Assembly: GCF_900091855.1 (NCBI RefSeq)
Contig: NZ_FMCH01000375.1
Coordinates: 1 to 47,576, forward strand
DNA length: 47,576 nt
Direction: 5' to 3'
From: Streptomyces sp. DvalAA-14
Lineage (GTDB): Bacteria; Actinomycetota; Actinomycetes; Streptomycetales; Streptomycetaceae
Shown here one piece after another: positions 34,537 to 42,327 of this stretch. Under the pieces are notes generated by a model. The model was not told the origin of the DNA. It worked only from the letters and a program-made list of their open reading frames with translations, and ran no database searches. Numbering within the stretch: the first letter of the stretch is position 1; every line of letters starts with the position of its first letter. Both the position numbers and the translations under genes were made by a program.

Positions 34537-35415
34537 GTGCAGACGCCGACCGCTCCGAACGCACTGGGTGATTTCCTGCGTGCGAACCGTGAGCAGATCC
34601 GGCCGGAGGACGTAGGGCTGCGGAGCCTGGGCCACCGGCGCACCCCGGGCCTGCGCCGCGAAGAGGTCGCCATGCTCGCCGGCATCAGCACCGACTACTA
34701 CCTCCGCCTGGAGCAGGGCCGCGACCGCACACCTTCGGTCCAGGTACTCGAAGCCATCGGGCGCGTCCTGCACCTCGACACTGATCAGCTGGCCTACCTC
34801 CACGGCCTTGCGCGGCCCAGGCCGCGGCGGCGCACCCGTGCGCCGGACAAGGTTCCAGCCGGTACCCTGTCGCTCCTGCACGCCCTGCCCATGCCGGCCT
34901 TCGTCCAGAACCGCTATCTCGACGTGCTCGCGGCGAACCGGATGGCACAGACCCTTTCCCCCAACATGCGACCCGGCGTGAACCGACTGCTCGCCGCGTT
35001 CCTCGACCCCGCCGAGATCGACCTGCACGAGGACTGGGAGCAGGCCACCGCGGCGGCCGTCGGCCAGCTCCGCGCCACCATGGGCACCGAGACCGACGAT
35101 CCACGTATGGTCGCCCTGATCGGCGAGCTGTCACTCAAGAGCGAGCACTTCCGCCGGCTCTGGGCCCGCCAGGACGTCGTGCGCCCCAGCGGCGGCCCCG
35201 CCCGGATGAAGCACCCCCAGGTCGGCGAGATCGTGCTGCATCGGGAGAAGCTGATCGTCGCCGGCACCGACGGCCAGACCATGGTCGTCTATCACGTCGA
35301 CGCGCAGACCCCGGCCGCTGATGCGTTCGCCCTGCTGGGCACGCTCGCGGCCTCCAATGAACCAGCATCTCCCGAACCGGGTCCGGCAAGCACGGACCGT
35401 TCCACGCCTTCGTGA
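34537..35415 (+). CDS. XRE-family regulator with MmyB-like ligand domain
   Basis: A 292-aa regulator. The HTH spans about residues 8-80: LGDFLRANREQIRPEDVGL, RRTPGLRREEVAMLAGISTD, YYLRLEQGRDRTPSVQVLEA. The MmyB-like C-terminal domain follows (LLHALPMPAFVQNRYLDVLA, ANRMAQTLSPNM, HFRRLWARQDV, KHPQVGEIVLHREKLIVAGT), a PAS-like fold that binds small acyl ligands in known members. GTG 34537 is chosen because it opens the conserved part and has TACACT at leaderless spacing. Divergent to the aldo/keto reductase gene, as is common for this family. Confidence 0.92.
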   Translation: MQTPTAPNALGDFLRANREQIRPEDVGLRSLGHRRTPGLRREEVAMLAGISTDYYLRLEQGRDRTPSVQVLEAIGRVLHLDTDQLAYLHGLARPRPRRRTRAPDKVPAGTLSLLHALPMPAFVQNRYLDVLAANRMAQTLSPNMRPGVNRLLAAFLDPAEIDLHEDWEQATAAAVGQLRATMGTETDDPRMVALIGELSLKSEHFRRLWARQDVVRPSGGPARMKHPQVGEIVLHREKLIVAGTDGQTMVVYHVDAQTPAADAFALLGTLAASNEPASPEPGPASTDRSTPS

Positions 35416-35511
35416 CCGGCCGTGGGTCGTTGGTTCTGGTCAGCCGGGTAACCCGCGCATCATCCGCACGGATCAGACGGCATAGCCGGCGCCCCCAAGC
35501 GCTTCGGGCCG

Positions 35512-36486
35512 TCATGGGTTGATGAGGACGGCGCCGATGTTTCCGCGGCCTTCCACGACGGCGTGCGCCTCGGCGGCGCGGTCCAGCGGGAAACTGCCGT
35601 GGATGCGCGGGACGAGCCTGCCGGCGCTCGCCGCTTGCAGCGCCTCCGCGACATCGGCGCGCTGCTCCTGGCCGGGCTTGGCGAAGGTGATGCCAAGAGC
35701 GCCGACGACGGTGATGCCGCGCCGCCCGATCTGGTGCGCGTCCAACTCGACCCAGCTGCCGGAGGTGAAGCCGTACAGGCCGAACCTGCCGTCGCCGTCC
35801 GCGGTGGCCTTCAGCGCCCGGGCGCCGATCTCACCGCCGACGGCGTCGAGGGTGATGTCCGCACCGCGGCCGCCGGTGGCCTCTTTGACCTCGGCGTCCC
35901 AGTCGGCAGCGTTGTAGTCGACCACGACGTCCGCGCCGAACTCGGCCGCGGCGGCGGCCTTCCGCGCGCCGCCGACAGCCGCGACCACGATGCCCGCGCC
36001 GGCCGCCTTGGCGCGCTGCACCAGCAGGGAGCCGATCCGGCCCGCGGCGGCGGTGATCAGGACGCTGTCGCCGTTGCCGACCCCGAGCGCGGACACCAGA
36101 CCGACGGCGATGGCGCCGGCCTGGAACACCGCGACGGCGTGGTCGAGCGACAATTCCTCGGGGACCTCGTAGGTGTTGTCAGCCTCGGCGAGGGCGAACT
36201 CGGCGTAGCCGCCGGTCATGCCGACGGTGCTGGCCACGACCCGCTTGCCGCCCAGGGCCGGGTCGACTCCCGGTCCGACCGCCACGACCGTGCCGCCCAC
36301 CTCGAGACCGGGCACGTACGGAACGGGGAAGGGGTAGCGACCGGATCGGACGATGATGTCGCCGTAGGTGACCCCGGCCACTTTGACCTCGACCAGGACC
36401 TGACGGTCCGACGGGCTCGGATCGTCGACCTTCTCGACCCGGAGGACTTCCGGTGGGCCGAACTCTCCGACACGAATGGCTTTCAC
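35512..36486 (-). CDS. NADPH:quinone oxidoreductase-like zinc-independent MDR protein
   Basis: A 324-aa medium-chain dehydrogenase/reductase of the quinone oxidoreductase branch. KAIRVGEFGPPEVLRVEKVD, GRYPFPVPYVPGLEVGGTVV and the NADPH site LITAAAGRIGSLLVQRAKAA (about residues 145-163) are typical. The Cys/His ligands for structural and catalytic zinc are absent, as expected for this branch. It reduces quinones or enones with NADPH. GTG 36486 follows GAGGAG. The gene is divergent from a TetR gene; the palindrome GAGACAG-C-CTGTCTC lies between them. Confidence 0.92.
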   Translation of the reverse strand: MKAIRVGEFGPPEVLRVEKVDDPSPSDRQVLVEVKVAGVTYGDIIVRSGRYPFPVPYVPGLEVGGTVVAVGPGVDPALGGKRVVASTVGMTGGYAEFALAEADNTYEVPEELSLDHAVAVFQAGAIAVGLVSALGVGNGDSVLITAAAGRIGSLLVQRAKAAGAGIVVAAVGGARKAAAAAEFGADVVVDYNAADWDAEVKEATGGRGADITLDAVGGEIGARALKATADGDGRFGLYGFTSGSWVELDAHQIGRRGITVVGALGITFAKPGQEQRADVAEALQAASAGRLVPRIHGSFPLDRAAEAHAVVEGRGNIGAVLINP

Positions 36487-36538
36487 GGGGGGTGGCTCCT
36501 CAGTGACTTCGGCAACCGATTGACACCCTCACCCTTGC

Positions 36539-36553
36539 GAGACAGCCTGTCTC
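36539..36553. promoter_or_regulatory. TetR operator candidate
   Basis: GAGACAGCCTGTCTC is a perfect inverted repeat (7-bp arms, one central base) in the 166-bp gap between the quinone oxidoreductase and TetR genes. TTGACA at 36520-36525 lies just upstream on the plus strand, so the site would overlap that promoter. Confidence 0.65.
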
Positions 36554-36652
36554 AGGCGGGGCAGTCTGTGCGGTGACCAGCCTTCCGAGGCACCCGCAGG
36601 AGGACAAGGATCAGATCGTCCGTCGTGTTTCGTTCGGGACAAGGAGCGCGAA

Positions 36653-37285
36653 GTGTCTCAGTCCGCCGCACCGGCCACCGCGAACGTCCGGGTGCGCCGC
36701 ACCCGCAAACTGCTGCGCGACGCGCTCATAGAGCTCATCGAGGAGCGCGGCTTCGACCGACTCACCGTCGGGGAGATCACCGAACGGGCGATGGTGAGCA
36801 GAGCGGCGTTCTACCGCAACTACCACGACAAGTTCCACCTGGCCGAGCAGATCTTCGATGACGCCTTGGACGCACTGCTGGGCGCGGCCACCGACCAGGG
36901 CGACGCCAAGCCGGCCACCGCGCGCTGGGTGGCGTTCTTCGAGCACATCGACCAGTACCACCGCTTCTACGCCGCGCTGCTGGGCAAGAAGGGCAGCACC
37001 TGGTTCGCGGCCAAGATGCGCGCGTCCTTGACGGACATGGTCAAGGAGCACCTCCTGGTACCGGAGGCGCTCCAACCACCGGCCCGCCCCGGCCAGTCGG
37101 CGCCCGCCTCGCCGCCCGACGGACTGGCGGCCACGGTGCTCGGGGCGATGTTCACCCAGTCCATCACCTGGTGGCTTGAGCGCGGGCGGCCCTCTCCCCC
37201 TGAGGAGATCGCGATGCAGTCCGCGCAGCTGGCGAGCGCGCTCATTTCGGTGGCCAACGGCTGGGCGACCGCACCACCGGCCTGA
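36653..37285 (+). CDS. TetR/AcrR-family regulator
   Basis: A 210-aa repressor. The HTH is at about residues 16-62 (RTRKLLRDALIELIEERGFD, LTVGEITERAMVSRAAFYRN, YHDKFHLAEQIFDD). The C-terminal helical domain (WVAFFEHIDQYHRFYAALLG, MFTQSITWWLERGRPSPPEE) is of the TetR_C_33-like type. GTG 36653 follows AAGGAG. It is divergent from the quinone oxidoreductase gene and most likely represses that gene and itself through the palindrome at 36539-36553. Confidence 0.92.
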   Translation: MSQSAAPATANVRVRRTRKLLRDALIELIEERGFDRLTVGEITERAMVSRAAFYRNYHDKFHLAEQIFDDALDALLGAATDQGDAKPATARWVAFFEHIDQYHRFYAALLGKKGSTWFAAKMRASLTDMVKEHLLVPEALQPPARPGQSAPASPPDGLAATVLGAMFTQSITWWLERGRPSPPEEIAMQSAQLASALISVANGWATAPPA

Positions 37286-37312
37286 CCTGAGACCTCGCCG
37301 GGGCGGGCCAGG

Positions 37313-37828
37313 CTAGTAATATCCCTTCGTGCCGTCGAGCAACTCCCGGACGACGTCCGCGTGCCCAGCGTGCCGCCCCGTCTCTTCAATGAGGTGGATC
37401 AGCATCCAGCGGAGATTCGCACTGCCGGAGCGGAAGCCGGGGTGGCGGCCGACATCGCCGGGGGAGGCCGCGGCGACGATCTCGTTGCTGCGGGCGCACT
37501 GGGCCTCGTACTCCGCGAGGAGCTCGGCGAGGGGGCGGCCGTCGGTGTGCCAGTCGGCGTCTTCGCTCGACTCGTCGAAGGACGGGTTCTGCTTCTCGTC
37601 GCCGCCGAGGAACAGCACCTCCAGCCACATGTGCTCGGTCCAGCGCATGTGGGAGATCAGTCCGGCCATCGTCATGAGCGGTGATGTCGCGATGACCGGG
37701 CGGTGCGCGTCCGCTTCGCTCAGCCCCTCGCATTTCCAGCGCAGGATCTGCCGCTGCAGGTCCAACCACCCGATGAGCGCAGTGGATTCATCCGCTTGGA
37801 GCGGCGGGCGTTCCAGTTCCGATGCCAT
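37313..37828 (-). CDS. DinB-family (DUF664) protein
   Basis: A 171-aa four-helix-bundle protein. Metal-ligand His positions are visible in MAGLISHMRWTEHMWLEVLF (His near residues 60 and 66) and LIHLIEETGRHAGHADVVRE (about 141-160). Members include mycothiol- or bacillithiol-dependent transferases and other divalent-metal proteins; DUF664 types in actinobacteria are often mycothiol-linked. ATG 37828 lacks a clear ribosome site. Convergent with the TetR gene, with only 27 nt between stops. Confidence 0.9.
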   Translation of the reverse strand: MASELERPPLQADESTALIGWLDLQRQILRWKCEGLSEADAHRPVIATSPLMTMAGLISHMRWTEHMWLEVLFLGGDEKQNPSFDESSEDADWHTDGRPLAELLAEYEAQCARSNEIVAAASPGDVGRHPGFRSGSANLRWMLIHLIEETGRHAGHADVVRELLDGTKGYY

Positions 37829-38076
37829 GCCGGCGCACGATACCGGGGGCGGTCGGTGGGGCACACCTGGATTTACCGCCTCCCCCGCGATGGTTGATCT
37901 TCGTCACGAGCTCACGCCGTGGCATGACTCCGAGTGCTGCAACGGGTACGGGTATTGAGGTGGCAACCCTCTCGAAGCCCGGGCCCTCCTCGACACCGTC
38001 ATCCATCCACCCACACCACTCAAACGGGAACTCAGCTTGTTCTTTATCTTCCGGCCTGGAGGGGCAGGAGGCGTGT

Positions 38077-38340
38077 ATGAGCCTTCTCAGCTCCCCGCCC
38101 GCCCCGCTTCCTTCGTGGTTGTTCCACTGTCTGAAGTGGGCTCGATGGGTTCTTCTGGTTTTTGCCGTCGTCGGTGTGGCTGGACTGGTCTACGTGGCTG
38201 TGGACCATCCCAGCGCCGGAAGCATTCTGGGAGCACTGTGGAAGGTGCTGCTGTGGGGCTCGATGACGGTCAGCAGTTGGGCGGCTGTGCGCCGCAACGA
38301 GGTCCTGCGGCGGGAGCACGCCGGTAGCGGTGGTTCGTAG
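38077..38340 (+). CDS. Small membrane protein, function unknown
   Basis: An 87-aa protein with two predicted membrane helices (WARWVLLVFAVVGVAGLVYV, about residues 21-40; ILGALWKVLLWGSMTVSSWA, about 49-68) and a basic end (RRNEVLRREHAG). GCAGGAGG sits at ideal distance before ATG 38077. No family recognised. It is the first of three consecutive small membrane-protein genes on the plus strand. Confidence 0.68.
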   Translation: MSLLSSPPAPLPSWLFHCLKWARWVLLVFAVVGVAGLVYVAVDHPSAGSILGALWKVLLWGSMTVSSWAAVRRNEVLRREHAGSGGS

Positions 38341-38429
38341 CCGGGGCCGGCTCGGAGTCGTTTCCGCGTCCCGTATCGGCTCAGTGGCACTGACCGCCGG
38401 GCTGCTGGTCCCCGGGCCGGGCTACGGCC

Positions 38430-38435
38430 TACCCT
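38430..38435 (+). promoter_or_regulatory. -10 box for a leaderless small gene
   Basis: TACCCT with 6 nt before ATG 38442 and no ribosome site. Confidence 0.45.
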
Positions 38436-38441
38436 CCCAGC

Positions 38442-38678
38442 ATGATTCTCCATGGTGACCCTGTTTTCATCCCGGTCATGTGGCTCATCCTCGCCGTAAG
38501 CGTGGTCCAGGTCATATGGCCCCAGCTCATCCCGCGGCGCAACAGGGGCTTCAAACTCTGGAAACGGCACCCGCCGGCTGCGCTGGCTCCTGAGAACTAC
38601 TCACGACTCCTCCGGATAACCGGAGTCGTTCAGATGGTGGGAGCCGCGGTGATACTCGCGCTGGCCATTCGGTCCTGA
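38442..38678 (+). CDS. Small membrane protein (DUF6199-like)
   Basis: A 78-aa protein with an N-terminal helix (VMWLILAVSVVQVIWPQLIP), a polar loop (RRNRGFKLWKRHPPAALAPE) and a C-terminal helix (ITGVVQMVGAAVILALAIRS). The order helix, Trp/Pro-rich loop, NYSRLLRITGVVQ, helix resembles the DUF6199 group, which is found in some actinobacteria. The assignment is tentative. The start is supported by TACCCT at leaderless spacing. Confidence 0.62.
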   Translation: MILHGDPVFIPVMWLILAVSVVQVIWPQLIPRRNRGFKLWKRHPPAALAPENYSRLLRITGVVQMVGAAVILALAIRS

Positions 38679-38743
38679 GTCCTGGCCGGCCCCTCTCTCG
38701 CCGTCCTGGTTGTTGTCTGCCCGGCGCGGGGCACACGGGAGGC

Positions 38744-39016
38744 ATGGAGCCCTCGGTGAACAAGCCCGCCCCCCGAGGTGGGGGTCGCCCGGTCCGTGGG
38801 CGAACCCTCGAGGACCGTTGCCGCTTGGCAGTGCGGATCTGGTTGGCGGGCGCGGCGATCTACGTTGCCGGAGTCCTCGTCAACCTGCTCGCAGGAGATC
38901 TGACGGGTCTGCGGCTGGCATGGTCGATCGCCGGCGCCGCACTGTTCGCGGGCTCCGCCGGGGCCTTCACGCTTGCACTGCGCCGCACTGAGGGTGCGGA
39001 AGGACGGCAACGCTGA
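38744..39016 (+). CDS. Small membrane protein, function unknown
   Basis: A 90-aa protein. A basic N-terminus (RGGGRPVRGRTLEDRCRLAV) leads to two helices (IWLAGAAIYVAGVLVNLLAG and AWSIAGAALFAGSAGAFTLA). GGGAGG lies too close to ATG 38744, so GTG 38756 is a possible start. No family recognised. Confidence 0.55.
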   Translation: MEPSVNKPAPRGGGRPVRGRTLEDRCRLAVRIWLAGAAIYVAGVLVNLLAGDLTGLRLAWSIAGAALFAGSAGAFTLALRRTEGAEGRQR

Positions 39017-39487
39017 ACCGCCGAAACACCGCGCAGTATCCTTTGCCTCCGCGGGAAGCGCGGACACTGCGCTGGAGCCGCCGGCTGCTTGGGCTGAGGT
39101 TGTCGCCGACTGCGGGGCTGCAGCAGATATGGGGGCGCGGGCGCGTGACCGAGGCGGCGGTTGCCGCTCGGAACCCGGGTGTCGACACCTGCGTTCACAG
39201 GCTCCTCTCTTCCGCTGTGGACGTACGCAGCGGGTAGATCGCTGCCATCGAGTCCGGGGGCTTGAAGCTGACGGGTGTCAAGGAGGACCGGGACAACGTG
39301 CGGCGCCGCTGGACACTGACGTGCCGGCGCGCCGACGCGGCGCATAGGGCGCCTTCACGGTCGTCCGCGGAACGGCGGGGGGGGGAGGGGAACCGCGGCC
39401 TTCCCCGACCACCGCTTCCGGAGACTGCCCGGACGACTCACCCGGTGGGCTGCAGCGCCCGCGGGGGAGGGCATGGTGAGCGGGCGC
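39017..39487. other. Intergenic region
   Basis: Several long overlapping open frames on both strands, none protein-like. A G-rich run (about 39377-39390) is the only notable composition. Nothing supported. Confidence 0.35.
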
Positions 39488-39493
39488 TAGCCT
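39488..39493 (+). promoter_or_regulatory. -10 box for the NIPSNAP gene
   Basis: TAGCCT with 6 nt before ATG 39500, at leaderless spacing. GCAGG next to the ATG is too close for a ribosome site. Confidence 0.4.
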
Positions 39494-39499
39494 CGCAGG

Positions 39500-39814
39500 A
39501 TGATTACTTGCGTGGTCGAGTACGTGATCGATCCGGCGGAGATCGAGGCGTTCGAGGCTTTCGGGCGCCGCTGGATGGAACTGGTCGACCGGCACGGCGG
39601 TACGCACCACGGGTACTTCCTGCCGGCGGAGGGCGCCAGCGACAAGGCGTTCGCCTTGTTCAGCTTTCCCAGCCTCGCCGCGTACGAGGAGTACCGGACC
39701 CTGTTCGGCAGGGATCCCGAGTTCATCGAAGCGGACCGCATCAGGGACGAGAGCGGCTGTGTGCTGCGCTACGAGCGCACTTTCATGCGCCCGCTGCTTC
39801 CCGGAGCCCAGTAG
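39500..39814 (+). CDS. NIPSNAP-family protein
   Basis: A 104-aa single-domain NIPSNAP protein of the dimeric alpha/beta-barrel superfamily. MITCVVEYVIDPAEIEAFEA, WMELVDRHGGTHHGYFLPAE, ALFSFPSLAAYEEYRTLFGR and the end RYERTFMRPL are characteristic. The molecular role of bacterial members is not established; the fold is shared with small monooxygenases. Monocistronic, probably leaderless. Confidence 0.88.
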   Translation: MITCVVEYVIDPAEIEAFEAFGRRWMELVDRHGGTHHGYFLPAEGASDKAFALFSFPSLAAYEEYRTLFGRDPEFIEADRIRDESGCVLRYERTFMRPLLPGAQ

Positions 39815-40117
39815 GGCGTGTTTCACAACGCGCACCGGCCCGGCCAGTTCACCGGGCGCGCTGGTGGGGTCCGGGTCGTTGACAAGGCTCAGGCGGTGCA
39901 GGGCACGCGGGCTGCGTCCGCGTGGTCCGGGCGCGGCGGGGGAGCGTTCCCGGTGGTGAGCCCGTGGGGCTCATCGGGACTGATCGCGGTGACGTAGTCG
40001 GCTGACAACGTCACCGCGATGCCGCCGGATTCTCAGCGCGTTCCCGGGCGTGGCCGTCGGCTCGCCTCAGTCCCGGTCTCGATGGTCTCTAGGTACTGTG
40101 CCGCGTCCCGGTCAGCC
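39815..40117. other. Intergenic region
   Basis: No gene-like frame on either strand. GTAGTCGGCTGACAACGTCA near 39994 contains short inverted pieces, but nothing firm. Confidence 0.3.
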
Positions 40118-40288
40118 CTAGTTGGAGGTTTCCCAGGGGCCGATGGTCGCGGATCGGGCGCGGAGCATGCCGTAGTTGTTGCCGGTGTCGTCCACCTCCG
40201 CGGTCACGGACTCGCCGTTCGCTACGGACAGGATCGCGTACGTGCCCGTCAATCCCGTCTGGCTGGTTGCGCGGTGCGGGTCAGGCAT
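40118..40288 (-). pseudogene. C-terminal remnant of a secreted beta-trefoil-like protein
   Basis: A 56-codon frame reads TGTYAILSVANGESVTAEVD, then DTGNNYGMLRARSATIGPWE and TSN. The NYGMLRARS-TIGPWE ending is common in Streptomyces fascin/RICIN-like secreted proteins, in which each beta-trefoil lobe repeats similar text. An ATG is present at 40288 without a ribosome site, and the signal peptide and other lobes are missing. Confidence 0.5.
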
Positions 40289-40307
40289 CGGCGATGCGGA
40301 TGGTGGT

Positions 40308-40562
40308 TCAGCTCGGCGCGATGTAGAGCAGGTACGAGCCGGTGCCGGTGTTCAGGCAGTCGTAGGCGACCGCCTGATAACCGCGTATCTCGAGCAGCCC
40401 CGCTGCCTGGCACAGCGCCCAGTTGCCGTATGTCGCTACGTACACGGTTGTCCCGCCGCCTCCGCCGCCCGGAGGGGTCGTGGCCGCCTGGGCGACCGGC
40501 GAGAAGCCAAGGAGCAGCAGGCCGGCGAGCGCGCTTCCTGTAACGAGCAGTGAACGTCTCAC
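40308..40562 (-). CDS. Small secreted protein, function unknown
   Basis: An 84-aa exported protein. The signal peptide (MRRSLLVTGSALAGLLLLGF, then SPVAQA with cleavage before ATTPP) is followed by a Gly linker and a compact domain (TTVYVATYGNWALCQAAGLL, YQAVAYDCLNTGTGSYLLYI) with two Cys that could form a disulfide. GTG 40562 follows AAGGGA. No family recognised. Its promoter region holds three ATTGTCCAG boxes, which suggests specific regulation. A beta-trefoil fragment lies just downstream. Confidence 0.75.
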   Translation of the reverse strand: MRRSLLVTGSALAGLLLLGFSPVAQAATTPPGGGGGGTTVYVATYGNWALCQAAGLLEIRGYQAVAYDCLNTGTGSYLLYIAPS

Positions 40563-40647
40563 GTGTTCCCTTTCGTCGTCACCAACAGCCGAGGTCCTTC
40601 ATCCGCCTCAGAGCTCCTGGTTGTGTCCTCCCATCTCTAGAGCCGAA

Positions 40648-40697
40648 ATTGTCCAGCGAGAAGCGTGCTGGACAATCAGACAAGGGGAATTGTCCAG
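40648..40697. promoter_or_regulatory. Cluster of three ATTGTCCAG boxes
   Basis: ATTGTCCAGC (40648-40657) and its exact reverse complement GCTGGACAAT (40667-40676) form a 10-bp inverted repeat with a 9-nt spacer. A third box, ATTGTCCAG, follows at 40689-40697 in direct orientation. They are 86-135 bp upstream of the secreted-protein start and inside an otherwise empty gap. This is a likely binding site for an unknown regulator. Confidence 0.7.
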
Positions 40698-40870
40698 GTC
40701 ACACGGCTTCAGCGGCTCAAGCAACAACGCGCGGCTGTGTAGCGACCCGGACACGCTGGAGCGGGATCTGATCCGTGCAGCCCGGCTGCCGGGTCTCGCG
40801 GAGGCGGATCGCGGACGCCCTCGGGCCGGGCACCCGGCGGTCGGCGGAGACCCGGGCGCTGCGCCAGAAG

Positions 40871-40947
40871 CGGGCCACCGCCCGGGCTGGCGGCCGGGTT
40901 GTGGCTGCTCAGCGCCGCGACCAAGCACGTCAGCGTTCCGCTGACAC
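40871..40947 (+). repeat. Dispersed 77-bp repeat, copy 2
   Basis: About 82% identical to 2496-2572, with a conserved frame (RATARAGG...AQRRDQARQ). In this copy the protein-like reading extends upstream (RRRIADALGPGTRRSAETRA, LRQK), but no start or end can be fixed. Confidence 0.6.
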
Positions 40948-41036
40948 GTGGTGCGCAGTGACGGACCGCGCGCATGGCCGCGCCGAGGTGCGGTTTCGGA
41001 ATATCGTTCGCGCCCGGGGGTCTTCGTGCCGAGGGC

Positions 41037-41732
41037 ATGCGGGACTGGGACGAACTGGACCCCGTCCGCCATTCGTTCGCCTGGGACGGGGCCGAGGAGG
41101 CGCGGCTCCGCTTGCTGGTCGGCGCGTGGGTGCCGCCGGTGCCTTCCGGTAGGGCCGGCTGGTGGGAGGGGGAACGCTGGTGCGAGAGGCAGGTGGACGG
41201 GGTCATCCGGGAGCGGTACGGCGCCTGGGCCTGGGGATGGAGCTGGTCCCGCCACGACGGCGGGCCCATCGGCAGCTGGGTCGGAGCGAAGTCGGTGACG
41301 ACCCCCGACGCAACCGCGGCACGCGTCGTAGCGGCGCTGCTGGAGTGGCGGCAGTGGCTGGAGCGGGCGGCTCGGCGCTTCGCCGAACTGGCGCCGCCGC
41401 CGGACGCCGCACCCGAGGACCGCGGCCGGCACCTGGAGCGGGCCTGCGTCCGGCTCGTGACGTACGCGCTGGGCACGGGTTCGGAGGGCGGCTGGTACGG
41501 GAAGGCCTCGATGGTGCTGTGCTGGTACCTCATCACCACCGGCACGGACCGGGCCGAAGCCGCGCGAGCGGTGAACAGCGCGATCGGCGGCCGGTTCGAG
41601 AGCTGGACCACCCCTAAACGGAAGCTGATCGCATCCGTCGGAAAAGACCTCGCCGCCGGCCTCACCGGCCAGACCCCCAACCGGGACCACCGTGAGGGGG
41701 AGGCGCTGGGGGATCTCCATGGCCACGACTGA
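41037..41732 (+). CDS. Conserved hypothetical protein upstream of Fic
   Basis: A 231-aa soluble protein. It is Trp- and Arg-rich with RHSFAWDGAEEARLRLLVGA, WWEGERWCERQVDGVIRERY, GAWAWGWSWSRHDGGPIGSW and YALGTGSEGGWYGKASMVLC. No family is recognised. It starts at ATG 41037, with a GAGGGC very close, and overlaps the Fic gene by 14 nt. The tight overlap suggests that it is a functional partner: a Fic inhibitor, chaperone or target-binding protein. Neither a classic antitoxin inhibitory motif (S/T)xxxE(G/N) nor a DNA-binding domain was found by eye. Confidence 0.62.
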   Translation: MRDWDELDPVRHSFAWDGAEEARLRLLVGAWVPPVPSGRAGWWEGERWCERQVDGVIRERYGAWAWGWSWSRHDGGPIGSWVGAKSVTTPDATAARVVAALLEWRQWLERAARRFAELAPPPDAAPEDRGRHLERACVRLVTYALGTGSEGGWYGKASMVLCWYLITTGTDRAEAARAVNSAIGGRFESWTTPKRKLIASVGKDLAAGLTGQTPNRDHREGEALGDLHGHD

Positions 41733-42327
41733 CAGCCTCGCGGTCTGGCTGCGCGTGCGCCGTGAAGCCGACTGGCGTCAGGCACCGGTCCTGCGGCGGG
41801 ATCCGGCCGCTCGCGACGGTTTCCGGGCCTGGTGCGAAGGGCCGGTGCGCCGGCGCGACCCCGTTCGCGCCGAACGTCTGCTCGCCGCCCACACCCTGGC
41901 CCGGGCCGACGCCGGCCGCCGCACCCCGCTGGACTTCGCCCTGCTGGCCGGCTGGCAGCGCGAGGTCCTGGGCGCAGCCGAGGCACCCTTCCGCACGAGT
42001 GACGCCTGTGCGAAGGCCGGCCGCGAACGCTACGGACTGACCCCGAACACCCGGGCCGACTTCGATTCCTGCCTGCGCGACACGACCGACCCGGACATCC
42101 CGCCGGCGGCCCGCGCGGCCCGCGCCTACCTCGACGTGGCGTTCTTCCACCCTTTCACCGACGGCAACGCCCGCGCCGCCCTGCTGACCCTGGTGCACGT
42201 CCTGGCCCGCGAGGACATCGTCCTTCCCGAGGTCGGCCCGCTCCAGACCACCCGCTACGCCGACGACCCGGCCGGCGCCGCCGACCTCGCCACCCTCATC
42301 GGGGTGCTCAACCACCGACGGCACTGA
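41719..42327 (+). CDS. Fic/Doc-family protein
   Basis: A 202-aa Fic-domain protein. The catalytic motif is HPFTDGNARAA at about residues 144-154 (His for catalysis, Asp/Gly/Asn for phosphate and metal). The usual second Gly before Arg is Ala here. FHPFTDGN is preceded by RAARAYLDVAF, as in AMP-transferring and phosphorylating Fic enzymes. Fic proteins transfer AMP or another nucleotide or phosphate group onto target hydroxyls, and many are toxins. ATG 41719 has GGGGGAT upstream. It overlaps the preceding unknown gene by 14 nt, and its end overlaps the convergent pterin dehydratase remnant by 20 nt. Confidence 0.85.
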   Translation: MATTDSLAVWLRVRREADWRQAPVLRRDPAARDGFRAWCEGPVRRRDPVRAERLLAAHTLARADAGRRTPLDFALLAGWQREVLGAAEAPFRTSDACAKAGRERYGLTPNTRADFDSCLRDTTDPDIPPAARAARAYLDVAFFHPFTDGNARAALLTLVHVLAREDIVLPEVGPLQTTRYADDPAGAADLATLIGVLNHRRH

